Positions 27,346 through 36,900 of a stretch of 64,000 nucleotides of DNA are shown piece by piece. A program made the translations under genes and the position numbers. This stretch comes from AWTP1-13 sp963770295. GTDB taxonomy: Bacteria > Pseudomonadota > Alphaproteobacteria > Rhizobiales > Hyphomicrobiaceae. The notes beneath the pieces are model-generated. The model was not told the DNA's origin and did no database searches. It worked only from the letters and a program-made list of their open reading frames with translations. Within the stretch, counting starts at the first letter, position 1. Each line of letters opens with the position of its first letter. The stretch is from the NCBI GenBank assembly GCA_963770295.1, contig CAVYPA010000017.1:124001-188000 (forward strand). Reading direction: 5' to 3'.

Positions 27346-30300
27346 ATGGTCGCCATCGTCCGCATCGCGCTGACAAGGCCCTATACCTTTGTCGTTTTGG
27401 CGTTGCTGCTGACGATCATCGGCCCGCTCGCCGCCTGGCGCACGCCGACCGACATTTTCCCCGACATTCGCATCCCCATCATCAGCGTGGTCTGGCAATA
27501 CACGGGACTGCCTCCCGATCAGATGGCCGGGCGCATCGCGACGCCGTTCCAGCGGGCGCTGACGACGACGGTTAATGATATCGAGCACATCGAGGCCAAC
27601 TCCTACAACGGCGTCGGCATCATCAAGATCTTCTTTCAATCTAACGTCGACATTCGCACGGCCAATGCGCAGGTCACGGCGATTTCGCAGACCCTTCTCA
27701 AGCAAATGCCACCCGGCGCCACGCCGCCGCTGATCCTGAACTATTACGCTTCGACGGTCCCGATCCTGCAGCTGGCGCTATCGGGCGAGGGTCTCACCGA
27801 ACAGAACCTTTTCGACCTTGCCGTAACCTCGGTGCGCACCCCGCTCGTCACTATCCCGGGGGCGGCCATGCCGTTCCCGTTCGGCGGTAAGTTCCGCCAG
27901 ATCCAAATCGACCTTGACTCCTCGACTATGCAAGCCCGGGGACTGTCGGGCCAAGACGTCGCCAACGCGCTCGCCGCTCAGAACCTGATCCTCCCGGTCG
28001 GCACCCAGAAAATCGGCGCATTCGAGTATTCGATCCAGCTCAACAATGCGCCCGCCAAGCTGGAAGACCTCGCCAATCTGCCCATCAAGTCGGTCAATGG
28101 TGCGATCGTCTACCTGCGCGACATTGCCCAAGTGCGCGATGGCAATTCGCCGCAAACCAACATCGTGCACGTCGACGGCAACCGGTCCGTGTTGTTGCAG
28201 GTGCTCAAGAATGGCACGGCATCGACGCTCGCCATCGTCGCCGGCATCAAGGACAAGCTGATCGAGATCAAGGACACGCTGCCCGACAACCTGCGCGTTT
28301 CGTTGATCGGCGATCAATCGCTGTTCGTCAGCGGGGCGATCGCCGCGGTAGCCCACGAGGGCGTCATTGCCGCTGCCCTCACCAGCGTCATGATCTTGTT
28401 GTTCCTCGGCAGCTGGCGCTCGACCGTAATCATCGCCATCTCGATCCCATTGGCCGTGCTCGGCTCGATCATCATGCTCTCCGCGATCGGGGAGACGCTC
28501 AATATCATGACGCTCGGTGGTCTTGCACTTGCCGTCGGCATCCTGGTCGACGATGCGACGGTCACCATCGAGAACATCAATTGGCACCTGGAGCAGGGCA
28601 AGGAGGTCCAGACCGCCATCATGGACGGCGCCCAGCAGATCGTGACGCCAGCCTTCGTTTCCCTGCTATGCATCTGCATCGTGTTCGTGCCGATGTTCTT
28701 CCTGGAAGGCATTTCCCGCTTCCTCTTTGTACCGATGGCAGAAGCGGTGATGTTTGCCATGGCCTGGTCGTTCATCCTGTCACGCACGCTGGTGCCAACC
28801 ATGGCCAACTACCTGCTCAGGCCGCACCGGGCGCATGCTGACAAGGCGCCTTCGCGCAATCCGTTGCTGCGGCTGCAGCGTGCTTTCGAGCGTCGCTTCG
28901 AAGATATTCGCTTTAGCTATCGCCTGGCGCTGGAAGTGGTCTTGCGACACCGCGCCATCTTCGTGGTCTCATGCCTCGCCTTTGTGGCGGCATCCTTCCT
29001 GCTGGTGCCTTTTCTCGGCCGCAACTTTTTTCCCGCCGTCGACACCGGCCAAATTCTAATGCACGTGCGCACCCAGGTGGGAACGCGCGTTGAGGAGAGC
29101 GCCCGACAATTCGCGGACGTGCAGAAGGCGGTCACGCGCTTGATTCCGCCGCGCGAGCTCGCCACCATGGTCGACAACATCGGCATGCCCATCAGCGGCA
29201 TCAACATGTCCTACAACAACACGGGTGTGATCGGCCCGCAGGACGCCGACATCCAAATCAAGCTCAAGGAAGGCCATCGTCCAACCCACGAGTACGTCGA
29301 GATGCTGCGCCAGGAGCTGCCGGTCCAGTTTCCTGGTATGAGCTTCGCCTTCCTGCCAGCCGACATCGTCAGCCAGATCCTGAATTTCGGCGCGCCGGCG
29401 CCCATCGATATTCAGGTCCGCGGCCCGAACCTTGCCGCCAATTTCCAGCACGCGAACCTGATTTTGAGCAAGCTCAGGCGGATCCCCGGCATCGCCGACG
29501 CCCGCATCCAGCAATCGCGTGCCTATCCTGCCTTCAATGTCGATGTTGACCGAACGCGAGCCCAATACATCGGGTTGACCGAGCGCGACGTGACCAACAG
29601 CCTGGTGGTCAATCTCGCCGGGAGCGGCCAGGTGTCGCCGACCTATTGGTTGAACCCGGACAACGGCATCTCCTACCCGATCGTGATGCAGACGCCACAG
29701 CATCAGCTCGACACCCTTGCCGCGCTCCAGACGCTGCCTATCACGGCGCCGGGGACGACCCTACTGCCGGTGCTGGCGGGAGTGGCCGACATCAAGCGCT
29801 CCAGCACGAGCGCGGTGGTCTCGCAGTACAACATTCAGCCGGTCGTGCAGGTCTACGCCACGGCGCAAGGTCGCGACCTCGGCGCGCTTGCCGCTGATGT
29901 GCAACAGCTGCTCGATGACACGGCAACGGCCGTGCCCAAGGGCAGCTCGGTGGTGTTGCTCGGTCAAGTCAAGACCATGAATAGCGCCTTCAAGGGCCTG
30001 CTGTTTGGCTTGCTCGCCGCCATCGTGCTCATCTACCTGTTGGCGGTGGTCAACTTCCAGTCGTGGTCGGATCCGTTCGTCATCGTCTCCGCCCTCCCCG
30101 CCGCGCTAGCCGGCATCGTCTGGATCCTGTTCTCGACGCAGACGACGCTCTCGGTGCCTGCCCTGACGGGAGCGATTATGTGCATGGGCGTTGCCACCGC
30201 TAACAGCGTGCTGGTCATCAGCTTTGCACGCGAGCGCTACGGCGTCGGCGGTGACCCCATCGCCGCCGCTCTGGAAGCCGGTTTTGTGCGCTTCCGCCCC

Positions 30301-30522
30301 GTACTCATGACGGCACTGGCAATGATCATCGGCATGGCCCCGATGGCGTTGGGCCTTGGCGACGGTGGCGAGCAGAACGCGCCGCTGGGCCGCGCCGTAA
30401 TCGGTGGTCTGGTCTTCGCAACCATCGCTACCCTCATGTTCGTGCCGGTCGTCTTTAGTTTTATGCACAAGAAGCAGTCGCCGAGCGGCACTCCTCCGTC
30501 AGAGATCGCAAATGCCGCGTGA
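27346..30522 (+). CDS. RND multidrug efflux inner-membrane pump (AcrB/HAE1 type)
   Basis: 1058 residues, normal length. The layout is classical: first membrane helix (FVVLALLLTIIGPLAAWRTPTDIFPDI), large periplasmic loop, membrane block with GGLALAVGILVDDATVTIEN, where Asp402-Asp403 relay protons, a second periplasmic loop, and a final membrane block (VALLPAALAGIVWILF-type, GIAMANSVL-like, MALGLGDGGEQ-APLG). The protein pumps lipophilic compounds, antibiotics or bile-type amphiphiles using the proton gradient. The adaptor gene starts 11 bp before this stop, so the two are coupled. No outer-membrane TolC-type gene is adjacent; the pump probably shares a chromosomal TolC. Confidence 0.95.
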   Translation: MVAIVRIALTRPYTFVVLALLLTIIGPLAAWRTPTDIFPDIRIPIISVVWQYTGLPPDQMAGRIATPFQRALTTTVNDIEHIEANSYNGVGIIKIFFQSNVDIRTANAQVTAISQTLLKQMPPGATPPLILNYYASTVPILQLALSGEGLTEQNLFDLAVTSVRTPLVTIPGAAMPFPFGGKFRQIQIDLDSSTMQARGLSGQDVANALAAQNLILPVGTQKIGAFEYSIQLNNAPAKLEDLANLPIKSVNGAIVYLRDIAQVRDGNSPQTNIVHVDGNRSVLLQVLKNGTASTLAIVAGIKDKLIEIKDTLPDNLRVSLIGDQSLFVSGAIAAVAHEGVIAAALTSVMILLFLGSWRSTVIIAISIPLAVLGSIIMLSAIGETLNIMTLGGLALAVGILVDDATVTIENINWHLEQGKEVQTAIMDGAQQIVTPAFVSLLCICIVFVPMFFLEGISRFLFVPMAEAVMFAMAWSFILSRTLVPTMANYLLRPHRAHADKAPSRNPLLRLQRAFERRFEDIRFSYRLALEVVLRHRAIFVVSCLAFVAASFLLVPFLGRNFFPAVDTGQILMHVRTQVGTRVEESARQFADVQKAVTRLIPPRELATMVDNIGMPISGINMSYNNTGVIGPQDADIQIKLKEGHRPTHEYVEMLRQELPVQFPGMSFAFLPADIVSQILNFGAPAPIDIQVRGPNLAANFQHANLILSKLRRIPGIADARIQQSRAYPAFNVDVDRTRAQYIGLTERDVTNSLVVNLAGSGQVSPTYWLNPDNGISYPIVMQTPQHQLDTLAALQTLPITAPGTTLLPVLAGVADIKRSSTSAVVSQYNIQPVVQVYATAQGRDLGALAADVQQLLDDTATAVPKGSSVVLLGQVKTMNSAFKGLLFGLLAAIVLIYLLAVVNFQSWSDPFVIVSALPAALAGIVWILFSTQTTLSVPALTGAIMCMGVATANSVLVISFARERYGVGGDPIAAALEAGFVRFRPVLMTALAMIIGMAPMALGLGDGGEQNAPLGRAVIGGLVFATIATLMFVPVVFSFMHKKQSPSGTPPSEIANAA

Positions 30523-31669
30523 CATCCCTCCCCCATCCCTCAATCTGCGCAAGCTCCGACTTTTCGGGCTCTTTGCAGCGGCAGTGGCCGTTGCCGTGGT
30601 TGCGACCGGCATTCTCTCGCGCGAACGCAGCAGCGCGCGTTTGCGTGACTGGACCGATGCGCAGGCGCTTCCGACCGTGGCGGTGACATCTCCAAGTAGT
30701 AGGCAACTGAGCCCGTATCTCAATCTGCCGGGCCGACTGGAAGCGTACTCGCGCGCGCCCATCTATGCGCGCGTGAGTGGCTACTTGAAGGACTGGAAGG
30801 TCGACATCGGGGCACGCGTCAAGGCCGGACAGCTCTTGGCCGAGATCGACGCACCGGACCTCGACCAGCAGCTCATGCAGGCGCGCGCCGACCTTCTCAA
30901 TGCCCAATCCAACGCCAGATTGTCGGAGGCGACCCTGAAACGGCGGCAGAGCCTTGCCGACTCTCGCATTATTTCTCAGCAGGACCTGGACGAGCGAATT
31001 GCCGACCTCGCCAGTAAACAGGCGGCCGTCAAGTCGAACCAAGCCAATGTTGACCGGCTCGAGGCGCTGGCCGGCTACAAGAATGTGCTGGCGCCCTTCG
31101 ACGGCATGATCACCGCGCGCGAAACGGACCTGGGAGCCCTTATCAATGCCGGCAGCAGCTCGGCCCCGCCGATGTTCGTGGTGTCCGATACCAGCAAGCT
31201 GCGCGTCTACGTCAACGTGCCTCAATCGTTCGTCCCGGCGATCCGGATCGGCACCAAGGCAATGATCTCGGTCCCCGAATATCCCGATCGCAGCTTCCCG
31301 GCGAGCATTGAGTTTTCTTCACAAGCCGTGGACGGTCAGTCGGGCACCACACGCATGCAGCTCATGGTTGGCAATGATGAGGGCTTGCTGCTGGCCGGCG
31401 GCTACGCAAACGTGCGCATCGACCTGTCACGCGACGTGCAGACACTGCACATCCCCGCCAGCGCGCTACTATTCGATCAAAATGGCCTGCGCGTTGCCAC
31501 CGTCGGATCGGGCGAAAAGGTGGTGCTCAAGGGTATTAAAATCGCGCGCGACCTTGGCCGCGAAATCGAGATCGCCGCGGGGCTTCAGGCCGATGACCGC
31601 GTGATCCTTAACCCACCGGACGGACTGGTCGAGGGCACCCAGGTTCGCATCACCAAAAGCGGTCCCTAG
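30512..31669 (+). CDS. RND efflux periplasmic adaptor (HlyD/MFP family)
   Basis: 385 residues from ATG 30512, overlapping the pump gene by 11 bp. Membrane anchor at about residues 17-34 (FGLFAAAVAVAVVATG), lipoyl-like half (SAYLNLPG-type, YARVSGYLKDWKVDIGARVKAGQLLAEIDAPDLDQQL), a coiled hairpin (ARADLLNAQSNARLSEATLKRRQSL), second lipoyl half (APFDGMITARETDLGALI) and beta-barrel/MP domains. It bridges the pump to an outer-membrane channel. The permease-then-adaptor order is the reverse of acrAB and common in soil Alphaproteobacteria. Confidence 0.95.
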   Translation: MPRDIPPPSLNLRKLRLFGLFAAAVAVAVVATGILSRERSSARLRDWTDAQALPTVAVTSPSSRQLSPYLNLPGRLEAYSRAPIYARVSGYLKDWKVDIGARVKAGQLLAEIDAPDLDQQLMQARADLLNAQSNARLSEATLKRRQSLADSRIISQQDLDERIADLASKQAAVKSNQANVDRLEALAGYKNVLAPFDGMITARETDLGALINAGSSSAPPMFVVSDTSKLRVYVNVPQSFVPAIRIGTKAMISVPEYPDRSFPASIEFSSQAVDGQSGTTRMQLMVGNDEGLLLAGGYANVRIDLSRDVQTLHIPASALLFDQNGLRVATVGSGEKVVLKGIKIARDLGREIEIAAGLQADDRVILNPPDGLVEGTQVRITKSGP

Positions 31670-31676
31670 CACCCCC

Positions 31677-31711
31677 GCCGATCGCGCCCCGCACGGAGGG
31701 CGCCCGTCGGC
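31677..31711 (+). terminator. Candidate terminator hairpin after the RND operon
   Basis: GCCGA (31677-31681) pairs with TCGGC (31707-31711) and GCGCCC (31684-31689) with GGGCGC (31698-31703), leaving an 8-nt loop. It starts eight bases after the adaptor stop. Only a short T-run (TTT) follows, so termination efficiency is uncertain. Confidence 0.5.
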
Positions 31712-32095
31712 ACGTTTCGCCTTGCCCCGGCTAAGCGCTCGCCGGCAAGCTGGACGCACGGGATTAGCACGTGAGCGGTTAGAGAAGCGGCCAAGTGCGG
31801 CGGCAGCGTCATGGCCGAGGACCGACGTCCAGGCAGCAATGTTGCGACGTGGGCGTTCCAACGGTGCAGCTGACCGACGCCGAGACCCTCTTGTCAATCA
31901 CGGATGAGCTTCTCAGGTTGAGGGACTTCCCAACCCACGCGGCTGGAGCCGGCGAGGTGATGCCCGATTAGCTCCCCGGTCCCGTGCTCCACGGTGAGCA
32001 CGAGATAGCCGATCGCTTGGCTTCTTGCCCCGACACGGTGGTGCCGTGGTGATACTCTGCCGCAAGTCTCCGTCACGGCCGATGGGAAACAATCC
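31712..32095. other. Non-coding gap
   Basis: Between the RND operon end and the hydrolase fragment. No gene or structured element was recognised. Confidence 0.45.
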
Positions 32096-32488
32096 GTGCG
32101 CTACGATGTCGAATACCGTTCCGGCTTGCGTGGTTCGACCATCTATCTTCCGAGATCTCCCGCCCCCAAACCAGCCATTCTCCTGTTGCACGGCAGCGAG
32201 GGCGGCTTTGCCGGCTGGAGCCATGTGTGGGCGCTTGCTCTGGCGCAGGCCGGCTTCGTCACCTTGCCCTGGAGTTATAGCAAAGGCGGCAGCCCCTGGT
32301 GCGCGGGCGACATTCTCGAGGTGCCCCTGGACGAGACGGAAGAGGCTCTGGCGTGGTTGCGAACCGCACCTGGTGTCTCGGGACGACGCGGTGAGGCACG
32401 ACGGCGGGCCCCGCGCCGGTCGCGGGTCCCGCTGCATCGACGCTCGGCTAGGTCGGCATGCGCGTCCCGGTTTCCAACAGCGATTTGA
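32096..32488 (+). pseudogene. Alpha/beta hydrolase (BAAT/dienelactone hydrolase-like) N-terminal fragment
   Basis: From GTG 32096: residues 1-95 look like a hydrolase of the acyl-CoA thioesterase/BAAT type (RSGLRGSTIYLPRSPA, AILLLHGSEGGFAGWSH with the oxyanion-hole HG, ALALAQAGFVTLPWSY, EVPLDETEEALAWLR). After PGVSGR, where the nucleophile elbow (G-x-S-x-G) should come, the sequence becomes Arg-rich and unlike any hydrolase, and no frame continues it. It ends overlapping the 3' end of the convergent SRPBCC gene. The gene appears truncated, with catalytic Ser, Asp and His lost. Confidence 0.5.
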
Positions 32489-32942
32489 GATCGCTGAGCA
32501 CCCACGGCCAACCGCCGCCACCCTGCGCGGGGTCGCCGCCGCCGGAGACCATGCCGGCAACCATCGGTGCGCCCGTGACATCATGAGTGATGGTCACCGT
32601 CGAGACGCCGGCCGGGTTTTCCCTGATCTCATAGGTAAGTCGCGTGTGTGCTTCCGCGGCCGTGGCCGCATTAAAGAGCGGGTGCCAGGTCTGCACCAGC
32701 TTGCGTGGCGGATCGCTCTCGATCACTTCGCCCACGATCATTTTCTCGGGTAGGCCCGCCGCCGTCATCTCGGCGCTGGCCTTGTGGCAATATTGGCCGC
32801 CGGCCCTAAGTTCGTATTCGACACGGCCGCCATATCCGTAGCGCTCGCTCCATTCGGGACTGGTGATCGCATCCCAGATGGCTTGCGCGCTGGCCTTGAT
32901 GACAATCCTGAAGATCTGCGTGGTGGCGGCTTGTTCCGTCAT
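32448..32942 (-). CDS. SRPBCC (AHSA1/START-like) domain protein
   Basis: 164 residues from ATG 32942, overlapping the ArsR-type gene stop by four bases (ATGA). The fold opens with TQIFRIVIKASAQAIWDAITSPEWSERYGYGGRVEYEL, the usual first strand, helix pair and second strand; then IVGEVIESDPPRKLVQTWHP and a C-terminal helix (LSDLKSLLETG). Such proteins bind lipophilic ligands or act as small hydrolases/chaperone activators; in ArsR-SRPBCC pairs the function is not established. It is the second gene of a two-gene operon. Confidence 0.9.
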   Translation of the reverse strand: MTEQAATTQIFRIVIKASAQAIWDAITSPEWSERYGYGGRVEYELRAGGQYCHKASAEMTAAGLPEKMIVGEVIESDPPRKLVQTWHPLFNAATAAEAHTRLTYEIRENPAGVSTVTITHDVTGAPMVAGMVSGGGDPAQGGGGWPWVLSDLKSLLETGTRMPT

Positions 32943-33268
32943 GATCGTCGATCCTTTTTCTCCAACTCGGTCTTGAGCGCCAACAGCGCGGAGACCTTCC
33001 GTTCCCTGTATTTGTCGATCCACCGGTCGTGGATCATCCGGATGGGAACTGCATTTAGGAAATGCAGCTTCTCCCGGCCGGACCGGCGCGTCAGGACGAG
33101 GCCGGCATCTTCCAGAACCTTGAGATGCTTCATTACACCAAAGCGCGTCATGGCCAGCCCGGACTCCAATTCTTTCAGCGAGCGGCCGTCGCGCTGAAAG
33201 AGCAGGTCCAGGAGGATGCGACGCGTTCGGTCAGCAAGTGCCTTGAATACCTGGTCGTCGTCCGTCAC
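32939..33268 (-). CDS. ArsR-type winged-helix transcriptional regulator
   Basis: 109 residues from GTG 33268 (VTDDDQVFKALADRTRR), the standard start of this family. Winged helix: RRILLDLLFQRDGRSLKELE, then the recognition region LAMTRFGVMKHLKVLEDAGLVLTRRSGREKLHFLN. No Cys cluster for metal binding is seen, so it belongs to the non-metal ArsR branch that goes with SRPBCC proteins. It is first in the operon and overlaps the SRPBCC gene. A perfect dyad (33280-33299) lies 11 bp upstream of the start and is the likely autoregulatory operator. Confidence 0.9.
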   Translation of the reverse strand: MTDDDQVFKALADRTRRILLDLLFQRDGRSLKELESGLAMTRFGVMKHLKVLEDAGLVLTRRSGREKLHFLNAVPIRMIHDRWIDKYRERKVSALLALKTELEKKDRRS

Positions 33269-33279
33269 CGCTCGACAAT

Positions 33280-33299
33280 AGGTGACAATATGGTCACCT
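33280..33299. promoter_or_regulatory. Candidate ArsR operator, 7-bp perfect dyad
   Basis: AGGTGAC (33280-33286) and GTCACCT (33293-33299) with a 6-bp A/T-rich spacer. It lies just upstream of the regulator start, where autorepressors of this family bind. Confidence 0.6.
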
Positions 33300-33929
33300 G
33301 TCAACCCGCACGGGCGCGTTTCCAGATTTCGCGAGACTTGCCTTGCAATTGGCGGACCGTTTCCGTCGTCGGGGTGAAGGACTGTCAGACCACGATCTGG
33401 AAATTGTGAGCCGGCGCGGCCAGCACGCCAGCGCGCGGCGTGCTGGCAAAGCGCACGCAGGGTACGTACGCGAGGCGTGTCAGACCCGAAAGCCCGATAC
33501 GCTCTCAGCCCGGCGACGCGGGCCGCAGTCACGCTCGAGCCATCGGGGCCGAAGCCTGGCGAAGGCCGACGCGCCCCTGTCGGTTGATCTGAAGATGATT
33601 TGGCAGCTTGCTTCCGGGCGCGGCCTAGGGTGGACCGGCATCCTTGTCGGAGGTTCTGGTCCGCGGCGGCAGCCGAACCCTCAGGATGTCGGCGACAGTC
33701 ATAAACAGAATCAGGGGCGCGGGCGACCGACAGCCCGCTAACCATAGGAAGATTGGCCTAGGAATATTGAGCGTGGAACTTTCCGCAAGGATCGGAGTTG
33801 TTGCACGTTAGAACGGGGGAATTCAGACGCTGTGGGCAGAGATCCTCGGCATGACCCGGACCGCCCGAGCCATCTTGGCAAACCTCTGCCGACAAAAGAG
33901 TGGGAACCGCAAGATCGAAAAGGGCACAG
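33300..33929. other. Non-coding gap between divergent genes
   Basis: Between the ArsR-type regulator (reverse) and the large kinase (forward). Frames of up to 130 codons exist on both strands but have no family resemblance or ribosome site; no structured element was recognised. Confidence 0.45.
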
Positions 33930-36900
33930 GTGAGCGACGACACCTCGCTGGCCATTGCAGATAAAAGCGCCGCGCCCCCCACGGGCGGGGAGGGGTATTC
34001 GCTTGAGCCGACCAGCGAGCTGGGCTCCCTGATCCGGACCAAGGATTGGTCAAGGACGCCCATCGGCCCGCCGGAACGGTGGTCGCCGACCCTTAAAACG
34101 GTGGTCGATTTTCTGATCGTCAACCGCTTTCCGCTGCTGCTGTGGTGGGGACCGCAGTACGTCTCCATCTACAACGATGCCTACCGCCCGATTCTGGGAA
34201 CAAAGCATCCCAGCGCCCTAGGTCAACCGTTCCGGGAGGTGTGGACCGAGATCGAGCATGTCGTGCGGCCGCTGATCGATGCCCCCTTCAACGGCGGCCC
34301 TGCAACCTGGATGGACGACATTCTGCTCGAGGTAAGGCGACACGGCTTCACCGAAGAAACGCACTTCACGATCGCCTATAGCCCAGTGCCCGACGAGACG
34401 GCGCCAAGGGGAATTGGCGGTGTCCTCGCAACCGTGCACGAGATCACCGACAAAATTGTGGGCGAACGGCGAATCACGGTGCTCAGGGATCTGGGCGTGC
34501 GCGCGGGAGAGGCTCGCACAGCCGAGAGCGCGTGCACCATTGCCGCGCGTGCGCTCGAGCCGCACACCAAGGACATCCCGTTCGCCCTTCTCTACCTGCT
34601 GGACGCAGGCGGCGTGGAGGCGCGGCTGGCGGCCAGTTCGGGCGTCGATGCCAATAGCGCCGGCGCGATGCAATTGGTCGGAGTGGGTGGAACGCGGGAC
34701 GTTTGGCGGTTCTCACACGTCGCGGAGACGAAAGTTGCAGCCGTCATCGAGGGCCTTACTGCGGCCATGCCGTGCGTGCCGCCAGGGCCTTGGTCGGATC
34801 CTCCCGAGAAGGCCGTCGTGCTGCCGATCAAGTCGAGCCTCCCCAACCAGCTTGCGGGGTTCCTGGTTGCGGGCGTCAGCCCGAGGTTGCGGCTCGATGA
34901 TCAGTATTGTGGTTTCCTTGACCTGGTCGGAGCCCAGATCGCAGCCAGCATCACGACGGCACAAGCCTATGAGCAAGAACGCAAGCGCGCCGAGGCGCTG
35001 GCTGAGATCGACCGCGCCAAGACCGTATTTTTCTCCAATGTTAGCCATGAGTTCCGCACGCCCCTGAGCTTGATCATTGGGCCATTGAGTGATGCGCAGA
35101 AGAGAAAGGAGGGATTGAACGTCGAGCAACTCGACCTCGTGCACCGCAACTCCTTGCGGCTGCTCAAGCTAGTCAACTCGCTTCTGGATTTTTCTCGCAT
35201 CGAAGCGGGGCGGGGGCAGGCGACCTATAGCGCCACGGACCTGGCGCCACTGACCGCCGAGCTTGCCAGCAACTATGCGTCCGCCTGCGAGCGTGCCGGT
35301 CTGGCGCTGAACGTGGAGTGCCCAGCATTGCCCGCTGCGGTCTACGTCGATCGCGACATGTGGGAGAAAATCGTCCTCAATCTTCTCTCGAACGCCTTCA
35401 AGTTTACATTCGAGGGAGGCATCACCATCGGCCTACGGCAGGTCGACGGCACGGCGCGGTTGACGGTCAGCGATACCGGCGTTGGTATTCCGGCAGCGGA
35501 AGTGCCGCTGCTGTTTGAGCGCTTCCACCGGATTGAAGGGCAACGGAGCCGAACGCACGAGGGCAGCGGCATCGGCCTCGCCCTGGTGCAGGAACTCGTC
35601 AAGCTGCACGGCGGCAGCATCGCGGTCGAAAGCACGGTCAACCAGGGCACAACCTTTACTGTGTCCGTGCCGCTCGGCAACGCTCATTTGCCTAGCAGCC
35701 GCCTCGTCGCGCCACCAACCCTACCCTCAACGTCGGTGGGGGCGGAAGCATTTGTGCAGGAGGCGCTGCGTTGGCTTCCCGACACGGCCGATCTCAGCAG
35801 CGAGGTGATCGACGACGTTGCGGATGGGGAATTATCCGCGCCGCTTGGCGTGGACGGTGGCGTCCTAGTCGCCGACGACAACGCCGATATGCGTCTGTAC
35901 ATCCGCCGGCTTCTCGGTCAGGGATGCGAGGTGCGCACCGTCGCCGACGGCGAAGCGGCACTCAAGCAGATCCGCGAGCGGCGGCCGAGCCTCGTCTTGG
36001 CCGATGTCATGATGCCGCGAATGGACGGCTTTCAACTGCTTGAAGCCATCCGCGCCGACAAGAACATGCAGGATCTGCCGGTGATTCTCCTCTCGGCGCG
36101 CGCCGGGGAGGAAAGCCGCGTGGAGGGCCTCCAGGCCGGCGCCACCGACTATCTCGTGAAGCCGTTCTCGGCACGCGAATTGATAGCGCGGGTCAGCGCC
36201 AACCTCGAACTTGCTCGCGTCCGCAAGGAGGCAACGGCGGCCCTGCGCGAAAGCGAGGGACGCTTCCGGGCCCTGGTGACCGCAAGCTCTACCGTCGTCT
36301 ACCGGATGAGTCCGGACTGGACGAAGATGCTCTATCTGCTTGGTCAGGACTTCATTCCAGATACTAACAACCCAAGCTCGTCCTGGCTTGAGACCTATAT
36401 CTTTGCCAATGACCGACCCTTCGTGCTTGAGGCCATCAATGAAGCCATTGGCGGCAAGCGTTTGTTCGAGCTCGAGCACCGCGTGCGCCGGGTCGATGGC
36501 AGTGTGGGTTGGACACTATCTCGCGCAATACCGCTCCTCGACAGCAACGGCGAAATTGTCGAGTGGTTCGGCGCGGCCACGGACGTGACGGAGCGCAAAC
36601 GTGCGGAAGAGGAGGTCCTTGCCCTCGCCGCGCGGTCGGATCAGCAGCGCCGCCTCTATGAGACAGTACTTTCGAATACGCCCGACCTGGTCTACGTGTT
36701 CAACCGGAACCACCAATTCATTTACGCCAACAACGCTTTGCTCGCCATGTGGGGCAAAACCTGGATCCAAGCGATCGGAAAGACTTGCCTCGAACTCGGC
36801 TACGAGCCATGGCATGCGGACATGCACAATCGCGAAATCGACGCGGTTGTCGCAACCAAGAAACCCATCCGGGGCGAGGTACCCTTCTCGGGGACGCAGG

